This document shows, piece by piece, positions 33,806 to 42,718 of a stretch of 64,000 bases of DNA. A program made the position numbers and the translations under genes. Origin of the DNA: Pseudonocardia hierapolitana (lineage in GTDB: Bacteria > Actinomycetota > Actinomycetes > Mycobacteriales > Pseudonocardiaceae); the NCBI RefSeq assembly GCF_007994075.1, contig NZ_VIWU01000001.1, forward strand, positions 5,766,001-5,830,000. The letters run 5' to 3'. Every line of letters begins with the position of its first letter. Position 1 is the first letter of the stretch. The notes under the pieces were generated by a model, which ran no database searches, was not told the origin of the DNA, and saw nothing but the letters and a program-made list of their open reading frames with translations.

Positions 33806-34959
33806 CCTCCCAGGTGGACGACGTCCTGCTGCGGAGCCTCACGCCGAGCGTGCTCGGCATCCTCGTCCGACGCGGAGCCGACTTCGCGGCGGCCGAGGAC
33901 GCCGTGCAGGACGCGCTGGTCGAGGCGGTTCGCGTCTGGCCGGTCGACCGGCCACGGGACCCGAAGGGCTGGCTGGTCACCGTGGCCTGGCGCAAGTTCC
34001 TCGACGCGACCCGGACGGAAGCCGCCCGCCGCAGGCGTGAGGAGCTCGTCGACGAGGAGCCCGCCCCCGGGGCCGCCACCGCCGTGGACGACACGCTCCA
34101 GCTCTACTTCCTGTGCGCCCACCCGTCGCTGACGCCGTCGTCCGCGGTCGCGCTCACGCTGCGCGCCGTCGGCGGGCTGACCACCCGCCAGATCGCCCAG
34201 GCCTACCTGGTGCCCGAGGCGACCATGGCGCAGCGCATCAGCCGGGCCAAGCGCACCGTCGCCGGGGTGCGGTTCGACCAGCCCGGCGACGTCGCCACCG
34301 TGCTGCGCGTCCTCTACCTGGTCTTCAACGAGGGCTACTCCGGCGAGGTCGACCTCGCCGCCGAGGCCATCCGGCTCACCCGGCAGCTCGCGGCCGCGAT
34401 CGACCACCCCGAGGTGGCGGGGCTGCTCGCGCTCATGCTGCTCCACCACGCCCGGCGCGCCGGCCGGACCGCGCCCGACGGCAGCCTGGTGCCGCTCGCC
34501 GAGCAGGACCGCAGCCGGTGGGACACCGGGTTGATCGCCGAGGGCGTCGAGATCCTGCAGGCGGCGCTGGCCCGCGACCGGTTGGGCGAGTTCCAGGCCC
34601 AGGCCGCCATCGCGGCCCTCCACGCCGACGCGCCCACCGCCGAGGAGACCGACTGGGTGCAGATCGTCGAGTGGTACGACGAGCTCGTGGGCCTGACCGA
34701 CAGCCCGGTCGTGCGGCTCAACCGCGCGGTGGCCGTCGGGGAGGCGGAGGGACCGCGCGCCGGGCTGGCGGCGCTCGCGGCGCTGGACGACTCGCTGCCC
34801 CGCCACGCCGCGGTGGCGGCGTACCTCCACGAGCGCGACGGCGATCCGGAGACGGCGGCGCGGCTGTACGCCGAGGCGGCCGAGAAGGCACCCAACCTCG
34901 CCGAGCGCGCCCACCTGACCCGACAGGCCGCCCGGCTCAACGCCCGCCTGCGCCGCTGA
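33802..34959 (+). CDS. ECF sigma factor with C-terminal TPR-like extension (ECF42 type)
   Basis: 385 residues from the GTG at 33802. Region 2 (EDAVQDALVEAVRVWPVDRPRDPKGWLVTVAWRKFLD) and region 4 (TTRQIAQAYLVPEATMAQRISRAKRTV) fill the first 180 residues. The C-terminal half (LNRAVAVGEAEGPRAGLAAL, AAVAAYLHERDGDPETAARLYAEAAEKA) is the DUF6596/TPR-like extension that replaces a separate anti-sigma factor in this group. It is coupled to the DGPF gene, the standard arrangement for ECF42. Confidence 0.92.
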   Translation: MTSQVDDVLLRSLTPSVLGILVRRGADFAAAEDAVQDALVEAVRVWPVDRPRDPKGWLVTVAWRKFLDATRTEAARRRREELVDEEPAPGAATAVDDTLQLYFLCAHPSLTPSSAVALTLRAVGGLTTRQIAQAYLVPEATMAQRISRAKRTVAGVRFDQPGDVATVLRVLYLVFNEGYSGEVDLAAEAIRLTRQLAAAIDHPEVAGLLALMLLHHARRAGRTAPDGSLVPLAEQDRSRWDTGLIAEGVEILQAALARDRLGEFQAQAAIAALHADAPTAEETDWVQIVEWYDELVGLTDSPVVRLNRAVAVGEAEGPRAGLAALAALDDSLPRHAAVAAYLHERDGDPETAARLYAEAAEKAPNLAERAHLTRQAARLNARLRR

Positions 34960-34979
34960 CGGGTCGCGCTCGGGTCCGC

Positions 34980-35597
34980 TCAGTCAGCCGGGGCGATCAC
35001 CAGCTCGGACAGCGGGTCGTGGGCGAGGTCGGGGGCGCCGGACACGATCAGCCCGGCCCGCTCCCACGGGCGCTGCTCGGCCTGGAACGGGTCCTCGGCC
35101 GCCTGCCACTCGGCCCAGAAGTCCGCGTGGTCCGCGCCGTCGCGTTCGAGGCCGCGGCGGCGGGCCTCGTCCGCGTCGGTCTGCACCCAGAGCAGCGCGT
35201 CGACGTACGCGGACAGCTCCCGGCGCCCGATGCCCACGCCCTCGACGATCACGAGAGGGCAGCGGGCCGGCACGACGATCGCGCCCTCGCGGCCGCGCTC
35301 GTCCCAGGCGGGCGGGCGGTAGGCGACCGGTCCGCCGCGGGCGAGCGGGGCGAGGATCCCGTCCCGCATGAGGTCTGCCCAGTCGAAGAAGGCGTGGTAC
35401 CAGGCGACGTCGTCGGTGTGCAGCACGGTCGCACCGGGCACGGTGGCCGCGAGCCGCTGCGCGACGGTGGTCTTGCCGCCCCCGGAGCGCCCGTCGACGG
35501 CGAGGACGCGCGGGCGGCCGAGCAGCGCGAGCACCTCGCGCGCGGGTACCGCCCGCCACGGGCCCGCGGCGGGCTCCCCGGCGTAGAGCCGCGTCAC
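34980..35597 (-). CDS. P-loop kinase, uridine-kinase-like
   Basis: 205 residues. Walker A is VDGRSGGGKTTVAQRL at about residues 32-47. The lid/base region has TDDVAWYHAFFDWADLM and PLVIVEGVGIGRRELSAYVDALLWVQTD, as in uridine kinase/phosphoribulokinase-like proteins acting on small molecules. The substrate cannot be fixed. The GTG start at 35597 overlaps the stop of the threonine dehydratase gene (GTGA), so it is translated from the same message. Confidence 0.82.
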   Translation of the reverse strand: MTRLYAGEPAAGPWRAVPAREVLALLGRPRVLAVDGRSGGGKTTVAQRLAATVPGATVLHTDDVAWYHAFFDWADLMRDGILAPLARGGPVAYRPPAWDERGREGAIVVPARCPLVIVEGVGIGRRELSAYVDALLWVQTDADEARRRGLERDGADHADFWAEWQAAEDPFQAEQRPWERAGLIVSGAPDLAHDPLSELVIAPAD

Positions 35598-36874
35598 ACC
35601 AGGAAGCGGTACGCCGTGGTGCCCGGCGCGATGTGCTGGATCTTCAGCGGGCTGGCCTCCATGCGCTTCCACAGCGGCTCGTAGCCGTCGCGGTGGGCCA
35701 GTTCGATCCCGACGAGCGCGGCACCTGTCTCCCGGTTGTCGCGCTTGACGTACTCGAACAGCACGATGTCGTCGTCCGGGCCCAGTACCTCGTCGAGGAA
35801 CCGCCGCAGCGCGCCCGGCTCCTGCGGGAACTCCACGAGGAAGTAGTGCTTGAGCCCGCGGTGCACGAGCGAGCGCTCGACCACCTCGGCGTAGCGGCTC
35901 ACGTCGTTGTTGCCGCCCGAGAGCAGGCAGACGACCGTGGCGTCGGACGGCAGGTCGAGCTCGTCGAGCGCCGCTGCGGCCAGTGCGCCCGCCGGCTCGG
36001 CGATGATCCCGTCGACCTGGTAGAGGTCGAGCATCTCCGTGCAGACACGGCCCTCGGCCACCGTCATGAGCTCGGCGCCGCAGTCGCGCCCCAGCGGGAA
36101 GCTCACGTCGCCGACGCGGCGCACCGCCGCACCGTCCACGAACGTGTCGAGCTCGGGCAGCGCCACCGGCTCGCCCGCTGCCAGCGCCGCCGTCATGCTC
36201 GCCGCGCCCGCAGGCTCCACCCCGACGATCCGGACCTGCGGGTACCGCGCGGCGAGGAAGCCGCCGACGCCCGCGAGCAGGCCGCCCCCGCCCACCGGCA
36301 CCACGACGACGTCCGGCGCGCCGTCGAGCTGCGCCAGGATCTCCGCGGCCACCGTGCCCTGCCCGGCGATCGTGCGCAGGTCGTCGAACGCGGGCACGAC
36401 GGTGGCGCCGGTGCGCGCCGCGTGCTCGGCCGCCGCCGCGGCGGCCTCGTCGTAGGTGTCGCCGCCGACCACCAGCTCCACGGCGTCGCCGCCGAGCGCG
36501 GTGATCCGCTCCCGCTTCTGCCGCGGAGTGGTGCTCGGCACGTGCACCCGGCCGCGGATCCCCAGCCGGCGGCACGCGTACGCGACGCCCTGGCCGTGGT
36601 TGCCCGCGCTCGCGCACACCGCGCCCGCCGCCCGCTCCTGCGCCCCGAGCTGGGCCAGCAGGTTGTACGCGCCGCGCAGCTTGTAGGACCGCCCGACCTG
36701 CAGGTCCTCCCGCTTCAGCCAGACCTGCGCACCGGTCGCGGCCGTGAGCCGCTCGCTGGGCTGCAGCGGGGTGGGGATGGCGACGCCTTCGAGCCGCGCC
36801 GCCGCGGCGCCGACGGCGTCGGCGAGGGAGTGGGCGGGCGGAGCCGTGCGGGAGACCACCGGTCGATCCTGCAC
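35594..36874 (-). CDS. ilvA: Threonine ammonia-lyase (threonine dehydratase)
   Basis: 426 residues. PLP Lys in GRSYKLRGAYNLL, substrate loop ASAGNHGQGVAYACRRLG, PLP-phosphate loop VPVGGGGLLAGVG and the Ser/Gly end LLSGGNNDVSRYAEV. A C-terminal region (about 335-426: HYFLVEFPQEPGALRRFLDEVLG) is a single ACT-like regulatory domain, so this is the shorter biosynthetic form feeding isoleucine through 2-oxobutanoate. The start is GTG at 36874. The downstream kinase gene overlaps its stop. Confidence 0.93.
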   Translation of the reverse strand: MQDRPVVSRTAPPAHSLADAVGAAAARLEGVAIPTPLQPSERLTAATGAQVWLKREDLQVGRSYKLRGAYNLLAQLGAQERAAGAVCASAGNHGQGVAYACRRLGIRGRVHVPSTTPRQKRERITALGGDAVELVVGGDTYDEAAAAAAEHAARTGATVVPAFDDLRTIAGQGTVAAEILAQLDGAPDVVVVPVGGGGLLAGVGGFLAARYPQVRIVGVEPAGAASMTAALAAGEPVALPELDTFVDGAAVRRVGDVSFPLGRDCGAELMTVAEGRVCTEMLDLYQVDGIIAEPAGALAAAALDELDLPSDATVVCLLSGGNNDVSRYAEVVERSLVHRGLKHYFLVEFPQEPGALRRFLDEVLGPDDDIVLFEYVKRDNRETGAALVGIELAHRDGYEPLWKRMEASPLKIQHIAPGTTAYRFLV

Positions 36875-36922
36875 CCGCCACGGCGCGTCGCCGCGGGTGG
36901 GGGCATGTCGCCCGATCCGGGG

Positions 36923-37174
36923 TCAGCGATTCTCGAGGATCTCGAGGATCCGGTCGAGCTTCGCGCTGTGCTCGGCGATGGCCGCATTGTGCTGCGCCTG
37001 CATACCGGCGAGACCCGCGAGCGTGGCGGTGTGCTGCACCGCCACGCCTGCGAACTCGTCGAGCCGGGCGCTGTGCCGGTCCTGTGCGGCGGCGATCGCC
37101 GAGAGGTACGCGTAGATCGCCATCGGGTCGATGCTCCGCTGGCGTACCGTTCTGTCGTCCCCCGCGGCCGTCAT
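36923..37174 (-). CDS. Small coiled-coil protein
   Basis: 83 residues from ATG 37174. After a short polar start, the sequence is one long amphipathic helix with repeats of the form HxARLDEFAGVAVQH, HTATLAGLAGMQAQH, HNAAIAEHSAKLDRILEIL, fit for a coiled coil. No family recognised; small size makes the call moderate. Confidence 0.5.
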   Translation of the reverse strand: MTAAGDDRTVRQRSIDPMAIYAYLSAIAAAQDRHSARLDEFAGVAVQHTATLAGLAGMQAQHNAAIAEHSAKLDRILEILENR

Positions 37175-37215
37175 GTCGGCGAATCTAGCGACTGGAGATC
37201 CACCGCGGGTCACTT

Positions 37216-38223
37216 TCAGGCAACCGGCGACGAACGCGGTCGGAGATCGAATCCCGCCGCCCGGTAGCAGTCGTCGATCAGCTCGGCGGTGGCCACGGCG
37301 TCGTCGCCGTCGGTCGGCACCGGCGCACCGTCGCGGACGGCGGCGGTGAACGCCTCGAGCTGGTAGGCGTACGACGGACGCAGGCCCGGCCGTTCCTCCC
37401 GCTCGACGCCGCCGACGGTGACCCACACGCGGTCGTCGCGGTGGGGGAGCACGAAGTTCGCGGCGCGCACCTCGCCCGCGTCGCCGACGAGACGCGCCGT
37501 CATCCGCAGCTCCTCGGCCGCCATCGAGCTGTGCAGCACGCCCGTGGCCCCGCCGGGGAAGGCGAACTCGGCGCGCACCCACTCGTCCACGCCCGGGTGC
37601 CCGGCGCGCTCGCGGCCCTCGGCGCTGGTCACCCGCGGGGCGCCGCCCGCGAACCGGCCCAGCGCCCGGTGCAGGTGGATGCCGTAGCAGCCGACGTCCA
37701 TCAGCCCGCCACCGGCGAGGGGCAGCGACCAGCGCGGGTCGCCGTCCGGCGGGGGACCGATCTCCATGTGCACCTCGACGTGGCGGAGCTCGCCGATCTC
37801 CCCGGACTCCAGGACCTCCAGCAGCCGCTGCGCCACCGGGTGGTAGAGGTAGTGGAAGGCCTCCATGAACACCACGCCCGCGCGCGCGGCCGCGTCGCGC
37901 ACCTCGCGGGCCTCGCCCGCGTCGCTCGCCGACGGCTTCTCCGTGAGCACGTGCTTGCCCGCGGCGATCGCCGCGAGGTTCCACGGGCCGTGCAGGCCGT
38001 TCGCGAGCGGGTTGTAGATCGCCTCCACCTCGGGGTCGGCGAGCACGTCGGCGTAGGAGCCGAGCACCCGCTCGACGCCGTGCTGGGCGGCGAAGGCCTC
38101 GGCCCGGCCGCGGTCGCGCGCCGCGACGGCGACGAGTCGGGCCCCGGTCAGCTGGGCGGGGGCGACGATGGCGTTGACGGCGATGCGGGAGGCGCCGAGG
38201 ACGCCGATCCGAAGGGGTTCCAC
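37216..38223 (-). CDS. Gfo/Idh/MocA family oxidoreductase
   Basis: 335 residues. N-terminal Rossmann domain (RIGVLGASRIAVNAIV, about 1-120) with the conserved EKPSASDAGEA segment carrying the catalytic Lys, and a C-terminal alpha/beta domain with FMEAFHYLYHP and GGGLMDVGCYGIHLHRAL. NAD(P)-dependent sugar or polyol dehydrogenase type; the substrate cannot be told. GTG 38223 was chosen because GGAGG lies 9 bases upstream. The 283-base gap upstream (38224-38506) shows no supported feature. Confidence 0.92.
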   Translation of the reverse strand: MEPLRIGVLGASRIAVNAIVAPAQLTGARLVAVAARDRGRAEAFAAQHGVERVLGSYADVLADPEVEAIYNPLANGLHGPWNLAAIAAGKHVLTEKPSASDAGEAREVRDAAARAGVVFMEAFHYLYHPVAQRLLEVLESGEIGELRHVEVHMEIGPPPDGDPRWSLPLAGGGLMDVGCYGIHLHRALGRFAGGAPRVTSAEGRERAGHPGVDEWVRAEFAFPGGATGVLHSSMAAEELRMTARLVGDAGEVRAANFVLPHRDDRVWVTVGGVEREERPGLRPSYAYQLEAFTAAVRDGAPVPTDGDDAVATAELIDDCYRAAGFDLRPRSSPVA

Positions 38224-38506
38224 GGGCAAGATCCTCCCCAGCGGGCCCACCGTGCGCCAGTGCTCACTGCCGGGGGTATCGGCGAACCTCCGGTCGGGGC
38301 GCCGGCGTTCCGCTCCTCTCGTGGGCGAGCCTGGTCGCCTCGGGCGGGGGTTGCGATCGACCGCAGCGGTGTTTCGGACGCTGTCACCCCATTCCCGGGG
38401 TGCGTCGTGCGTGTGGGGGGCGCTGGGTTGGGATCACGCGAGCCGGCACAACAACAGGTAGCAGCCGGCCCGCCCGCGACCACTGATCGAGTTCGGATCC
38501 ACTCAT

Positions 38507-38848
38507 CTAGTGGATGTGCGCCCGCCAGTCCTCGGGGACCCGCCCGGCGGGGCCCGGCACCGGCTGGTCCTCTGGGCGGTGCTGGGGTTCGGGCAGGTCG
38601 GGGCCCTCCAGCAACTCGTTCGTGCGGTAGTCCCAGTACCAGCTCTCGCCCGGCTCGAAGCTTCGGACGTAGGGGTGGCCGGTGGCGCGGAAGTGCGCGG
38701 TGGCGTGCTGGGCCGGGGAGGTGTCGCAGCAGCCGACGTGGCCGCACTGGGCGCACCGGCGCAGGTGCACCCACCAGCCGCCGACCTCGTCGCACTCGCT
38801 GCAGCCTGCGCCGCTGGGTGCGGCTGTGGGGTCGATCCCGTCCGTCAT
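38507..38848 (-). CDS. UBP-type zinc finger protein
   Basis: 113 residues. CSECDEVGGWWVHLRRCAQCGHVGCCD, then HATAHFRATGHPYVRSFEPGESWYWDY: the Cys/His pattern of the ZnF-UBP (BUZ) domain, which in eukaryotes binds the C-terminus of ubiquitin. The bacterial versions have unknown partners. The ATG overlaps the stop of the MFS gene upstream (ATGA), so the two are coupled. Confidence 0.88.
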   Translation of the reverse strand: MTDGIDPTAAPSGAGCSECDEVGGWWVHLRRCAQCGHVGCCDTSPAQHATAHFRATGHPYVRSFEPGESWYWDYRTNELLEGPDLPEPQHRPEDQPVPGPAGRVPEDWRAHIH

Positions 38849-40077
38849 GCGTCCATCATGGCGGTTGCGGAGCGCGCGGTGACGATGCGCCAGGCCGCGA
38901 ACGCCAATGCGAGCAGCAGCGCGGCGGCGAACGCGTACAACGCCACCGTCACCGGGAGGCTCTGCGCGGCGAACCCGAGGCCGAGGACCGGCACGGTGAG
39001 CCCGACGTACGCGAACAGGAAGAGCGCGGCGGCCGTCTCGCCCCGCTGGTTCGCCGCCGCGGTGGCGAGCACGGTGGACATGCTGCCCTTGAACGTGATC
39101 CCGGCGCCTGCACCGGCGACGGCACCCCCGGCGAGGAACAGGGCGAGCAGGCCCAGGTGCACCGCGAGGACGAGGACGACCACGCCGGCCGCCATGACGG
39201 CGAGGCCGATCGTCAGCTGCCTGCGGGCGGCGACCCGGTGCAGCGGGATCTGGGCCGCGGCCGCGGACCCGAAGGCCAGCAGCGCGGCGAGGCCTGCCAT
39301 GACACGGCTCCCGCTGTGGAACAGCGTGGTCATCACGATCGGCGCGAGCGAGGTGAAGAGCCCGAAGACCGCGAAGGCCACAACGGAGGCCGTCGCCGCG
39401 CCCACGAACGTGCTCCGGTGCTCGGGGGCCACGCCGGTGCGCTGCGGCCGGTACGCCGGCAACGGGTCGGGTCGCCGCACGGTCTCCGGGACGACCGCGA
39501 GCGCGGCCAGCCCGATCGCGAGCAGCAGCACCGACACCACGTACGGCACGCGCAGCGGGGAGCTGGAGAACTCGGCGAGCAGGCCGGAGATCAGCGGGCC
39601 GAGGCCGAGGCCGCCCAGGTTGGCGGCGGTGGCGACCACCTCGGCGCGCCGAAGGCCCTGACCGGGGCGCGCCCGGCCGTTCAGGTCGGCCAGGTGGGCG
39701 GTGGCGGTCGCGGTGACGAGACCGACGCTCACGCCCGACAGCACGCGGCCCGCCACGAGAGCGGGCAGGGCGGTCGAGACGATGAAGGTCACCCCGGACG
39801 CGATGCCGGCCAGCAGCCCGAGCGCGAGCATCCGCCTGCGGCCCACCCAGTCCGAGACGTGGCCGCCGAGGAACAGCGCGGCCAGCACACCGACGGCGTA
39901 CACGGCGAACACCACGGTGACCATCAGCGCGCCGAACCCGTCCTCGCGCTGGTAGAGCGGGTACAGCGGGGTCGGCAGCGTCGACGAGGCCATCGTGACG
40001 GTGAACAGGTACGCGATCAGCCAGAATCCGCGGCCGTGTCGGCGGCTCGCGCGCGGCACGGCATATGAGGTCTGCAC
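38845..40077 (-). CDS. MFS transporter
   Basis: 410 residues from the GTG at 40077, 12 helices. Motif A-like GGHVSDWVGRRRMLALGLL, and an early TLPTPLYPLYQRE typical of one MFS drug-export branch. The frame stays open to an ATG at 40146, but that would leave only 11 bases to the divergent LysR start and would contain its operator, so the GTG is preferred. The LysR gene at 40158 is the probable regulator. Confidence 0.87.
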   Translation of the reverse strand: MQTSYAVPRASRRHGRGFWLIAYLFTVTMASSTLPTPLYPLYQREDGFGALMVTVVFAVYAVGVLAALFLGGHVSDWVGRRRMLALGLLAGIASGVTFIVSTALPALVAGRVLSGVSVGLVTATATAHLADLNGRARPGQGLRRAEVVATAANLGGLGLGPLISGLLAEFSSSPLRVPYVVSVLLLAIGLAALAVVPETVRRPDPLPAYRPQRTGVAPEHRSTFVGAATASVVAFAVFGLFTSLAPIVMTTLFHSGSRVMAGLAALLAFGSAAAAQIPLHRVAARRQLTIGLAVMAAGVVVLVLAVHLGLLALFLAGGAVAGAGAGITFKGSMSTVLATAAANQRGETAAALFLFAYVGLTVPVLGLGFAAQSLPVTVALYAFAAALLLALAFAAWRIVTARSATAMMDA

Positions 40078-40131
40078 TCCCGCTTCCAACCTGCTGCGAC
40101 GGGCCCAGCTTCCCCTGTCGCCGCGATGATT

Positions 40132-40150
40132 GGAGATGTCGGTCATCTCC
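40132..40150. promoter_or_regulatory. Inverted repeat between MFS and LysR genes
   Basis: GGAGATG (40132-40138), five bases, CATCTCC (40144-40150): a perfect 7-bp inverted repeat ending 7 bases before the LysR ATG. Likely the LysR autoregulation/activation site. Confidence 0.5.
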
Positions 40151-40157
40151 GTTGAAG

Positions 40158-41039
40158 ATGAGCGTCGTGGAGCTCCGGCAGATGCAGGTGGTCGTCGCGG
40201 TGGCCGAGACCGGCGGGTTCTCGGCGGCGGGCAGGCGGCTTCGGCTGGTGCAGTCGGCGGTGTCGGCGACGGTGCGTGCCGTGGAGCGGGAGCTCGACGT
40301 GCCGCTGTTCGATCGGACGACCCACCGCGTGGTGCCGACAGCGGCAGGCGAGGCGTTCGTGGCGGCGGCGCGTGCCGCCCTGTCCGCCGCCGACCAGGTG
40401 CAGGCGGCCGTCGTCGCGGCGCGGGGCGTGCTGCGCGGGCGGGTCACGGTGGGTGTCATGCAGGGACTGCTGGGCGGGCTGCCCCGCGCGATCGGCGCGA
40501 TGCGCCGCGCGCATCCCGGGGTCGTGGTGCGGCTGCGGCAGGCACCCGCCGACGAGGTCGTCGACGCGGTCCGGGAGGGCACGGTCGACCTGGCCGTCAT
40601 CGCGCTCACCGGCAGGCGGCGCGGGCTGGTCAGCGTCGAGCTGATGCGGGACCGGATGGTCGCGCTCGTCGGCCCGGACTCGGGGTTGCCGGACGCCCCG
40701 GTGACCCTGTCGCAGCTCGCGCGCCACCCGTTCGTCGACTTCGTGCCCGGCTGGGCGGTCCGGCAGGAGGTCGACCGCGCCTTCCGCGCGGCGGGGGTGG
40801 AGCGGGCCGGGGTGTTCGAGACGAACGACATGCTGGCCGCTGCCGAGCTGGTCCGGGCCGGTCTGGGGGTGACGATCGTCCCGGCCGCGCTCGCCGCCGG
40901 GTTCCCCGACCTGCGCACCGTGCCGATCGCCCGGCACGCGCCGGCGTGGACGACCGGGGTCGTCCACCGCCGGGTCCCGCTCGTGCCTGCGGCCGCGGCG
41001 CTCCTCGAGCACCTCGAGGGGTGGGCCGGCTCAGGCTGA
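40158..41039 (+). CDS. LysR family transcriptional regulator
   Basis: 293 residues. HTH (about 1-60): ELRQMQVVVAVAETGGFSAAGRRLRLVQSAVSATVRAVERELDVPLFDRTTHRV. Effector domain follows (GRVTVGVMQGLLGGLP, VRAGLGVTIVPAAL). ATG at 40158. Divergent from the MFS/UBP unit and probably its regulator. Its last 9 bases overlap the end of the convergent ATPase gene. Confidence 0.92.
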   Translation: MSVVELRQMQVVVAVAETGGFSAAGRRLRLVQSAVSATVRAVERELDVPLFDRTTHRVVPTAAGEAFVAAARAALSAADQVQAAVVAARGVLRGRVTVGVMQGLLGGLPRAIGAMRRAHPGVVVRLRQAPADEVVDAVREGTVDLAVIALTGRRRGLVSVELMRDRMVALVGPDSGLPDAPVTLSQLARHPFVDFVPGWAVRQEVDRAFRAAGVERAGVFETNDMLAAAELVRAGLGVTIVPAALAAGFPDLRTVPIARHAPAWTTGVVHRRVPLVPAAAALLEHLEGWAGSG

Positions 41040-42638
41040 CAGGGCTGCCCCGGGGATCGCGTCGAGCAACGCGCGCGTGTACTCGTCCTGCGGGTCGTCG
41101 AAGACCTCTGCGGTGCTGCCGTGCTCGACGATCCGGCCGCGCCGCATCACCAGCACGTCGTGCGCGATGAGGCGCACCACCGCGAGGTCGTGCGCGATGA
41201 ACAGGTAGGACAGGCCCAGCTCGCGCTGCAGCTGCGTGAGCAGCTCGAGGATCTGGTCCTGCACGAGGACGTCGAGCGCGGACACGGCCTCGTCGCAGAT
41301 CACCAGCTTCGGCCGCAGCGCGAGCGCCCTGGCGATCGCGACGCGCTGCCGCTGCCCGCCGGACAGCTCCACGGGGTGGCGCTGGGCGGCGGCCCGGGGG
41401 AGCGCCACGTGGTCGAGCAGCTCCGCCACCCGCTGCCTGCGGCTGGCGGTGTCGCCGATCCCGAACACGCGCAGCGGCTCGTCGATCAGCCGCTCGACGG
41501 GGAGCACCGGGTCGAGGGAGCCGTACGGGTCCTGGAACACCGGTTGCATGTCCCGGCGGATGGCCCGCCGGGCGCCCCGGTCGGCACCGCGGAACGTGCG
41601 CCCCGCGATCACGATGTGCCCGGACGTCGGCTGCTCCAGCCCCAGCACGAGCCGCGCGATCGTGGTCTTGCCCGAGCCCGACTCGCCCACGATCGCCGTG
41701 GTGGTGCCCTCCCGCACGGTGAACGACACCCGGTCGACCGCGTGGAGCGGCTCGCGCTGGCCGCGCACCTTGTAGGTCTTGACGAGGTCGGTGACCTGCA
41801 GCGCGGGCACGGGGTCGGCCGCGGGCGGCGGTGCGGGGGCGGCCCGGGACCGCGCAGCCACCGACGGGGCTGCCGCCACCAGCCGCTCCGTGTACTCGTG
41901 CTGCGGGTCGCGCAGGATTCGCGCGGCCGGGCCGGTATCGACCACCCGGCCCTGCCACATCACGACCACGTCGTCGGCCCGCTCGGCGGCCAGGCCGAGG
42001 TCGTGGGTGATGAGCAGCAGGGACGTCCCGCGCTCCGCGATGAGCCGCTCCAGGTGGTCGAGGATCTGCCGCTGCACGGTGACGTCGAGCGCGGACGTCG
42101 GCTCGTCGGCGATGAGCAGCTGCGGCTCGCAGGCCAGCGCGATGGCGATGAGCACGCGCTGGCGCATCCCGCCGGAGAACTCGTGGGGGTACTGCCGGGC
42201 GCGCCGCGCGGCGTCCGGGATGCCCGCCTCGGTCATCAGCTCGACGGCCCGCTCCCGGGCCGCCCGCCCGCGCGCCATGCCGTGCATCACGAGCGTCTCG
42301 GCGATCTGCTTGCCCACCCGGGCCACCGGGTTGAGGTTCGACATCGGGTCCTGCGGGACGAGGCCGATCTGGCGGCCACGCAGCCGGCGCAGCCGCTTCT
42401 CGCCCGCGGCCGTCACGTCCTCGCCGTCGAACTCGATCGTGCCGCCGGTGACGCGCCCGGTGCCGGGCAGCAGGCCGATCGCGGCGGCAGCGGTGGTCGA
42501 CTTCCCCGACCCCGACTCGCCCACGATCGCCACCCGGTGCCCGCGCGGCACTGTGAGGTCGACGCCGTGCACGACCGGGGCCGCGGAGCCGTAGGAGACC
42601 TCGAGGCCGCGGAGGCGCAGCAGCGGGCTGTCACTCAT
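41031..42638 (-). CDS. Fused double ABC ATPase of a peptide/glutathione importer (DppD-DppF / GsiA type)
   Basis: 535 residues with two complete nucleotide-binding domains. First: Walker A GESGSGKSTT, signature FSGGMRQRVLIAIAL, Walker B LLIADEPTSALDV. Second: GESGSGKTTIARLVLG, ELSGGQRQRVAIARAL, LVICDEAVSALDV. Each is followed by the oligopeptide-type C-terminal extension. Fusion of the D and F subunits in one chain is as in GsiA of the E. coli glutathione importer. It is the last gene of the operon that starts at 48006. Confidence 0.93.
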   Translation of the reverse strand: MSDSPLLRLRGLEVSYGSAAPVVHGVDLTVPRGHRVAIVGESGSGKSTTAAAAIGLLPGTGRVTGGTIEFDGEDVTAAGEKRLRRLRGRQIGLVPQDPMSNLNPVARVGKQIAETLVMHGMARGRAARERAVELMTEAGIPDAARRARQYPHEFSGGMRQRVLIAIALACEPQLLIADEPTSALDVTVQRQILDHLERLIAERGTSLLLITHDLGLAAERADDVVVMWQGRVVDTGPAARILRDPQHEYTERLVAAAPSVAARSRAAPAPPPAADPVPALQVTDLVKTYKVRGQREPLHAVDRVSFTVREGTTTAIVGESGSGKTTIARLVLGLEQPTSGHIVIAGRTFRGADRGARRAIRRDMQPVFQDPYGSLDPVLPVERLIDEPLRVFGIGDTASRRQRVAELLDHVALPRAAAQRHPVELSGGQRQRVAIARALALRPKLVICDEAVSALDVLVQDQILELLTQLQRELGLSYLFIAHDLAVVRLIAHDVLVMRRGRIVEHGSTAEVFDDPQDEYTRALLDAIPGAALSA

Positions 42639-42684
42639 CGCCGCCCTCGCTGGCGCTCGGGCGACCGCTTCGCGGACGCGCTGT

Positions 42685-42718
42685 GCTGATGATTCGCAAG
42701 CTCCGCTCGCTCATCAGC
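42685..42718. repeat. Hairpin-forming repeat across the GGT stop codon
   Basis: GCTGATGA (42685-42692) and TCATCAGC (42711-42718) are perfect inverted 8-mers around an 18-base loop with CGCAAGCTCCGCTCGC. The right arm holds the GGT stop codon. It lies between ggt and the ATPase gene and may end, attenuate or process the transcript. Confidence 0.5.

Noticed and set aside
38224-38506. Possible small gene in the 283-base gap
   Set aside because: No frame with a ribosome site and recognisable composition was found on either strand.
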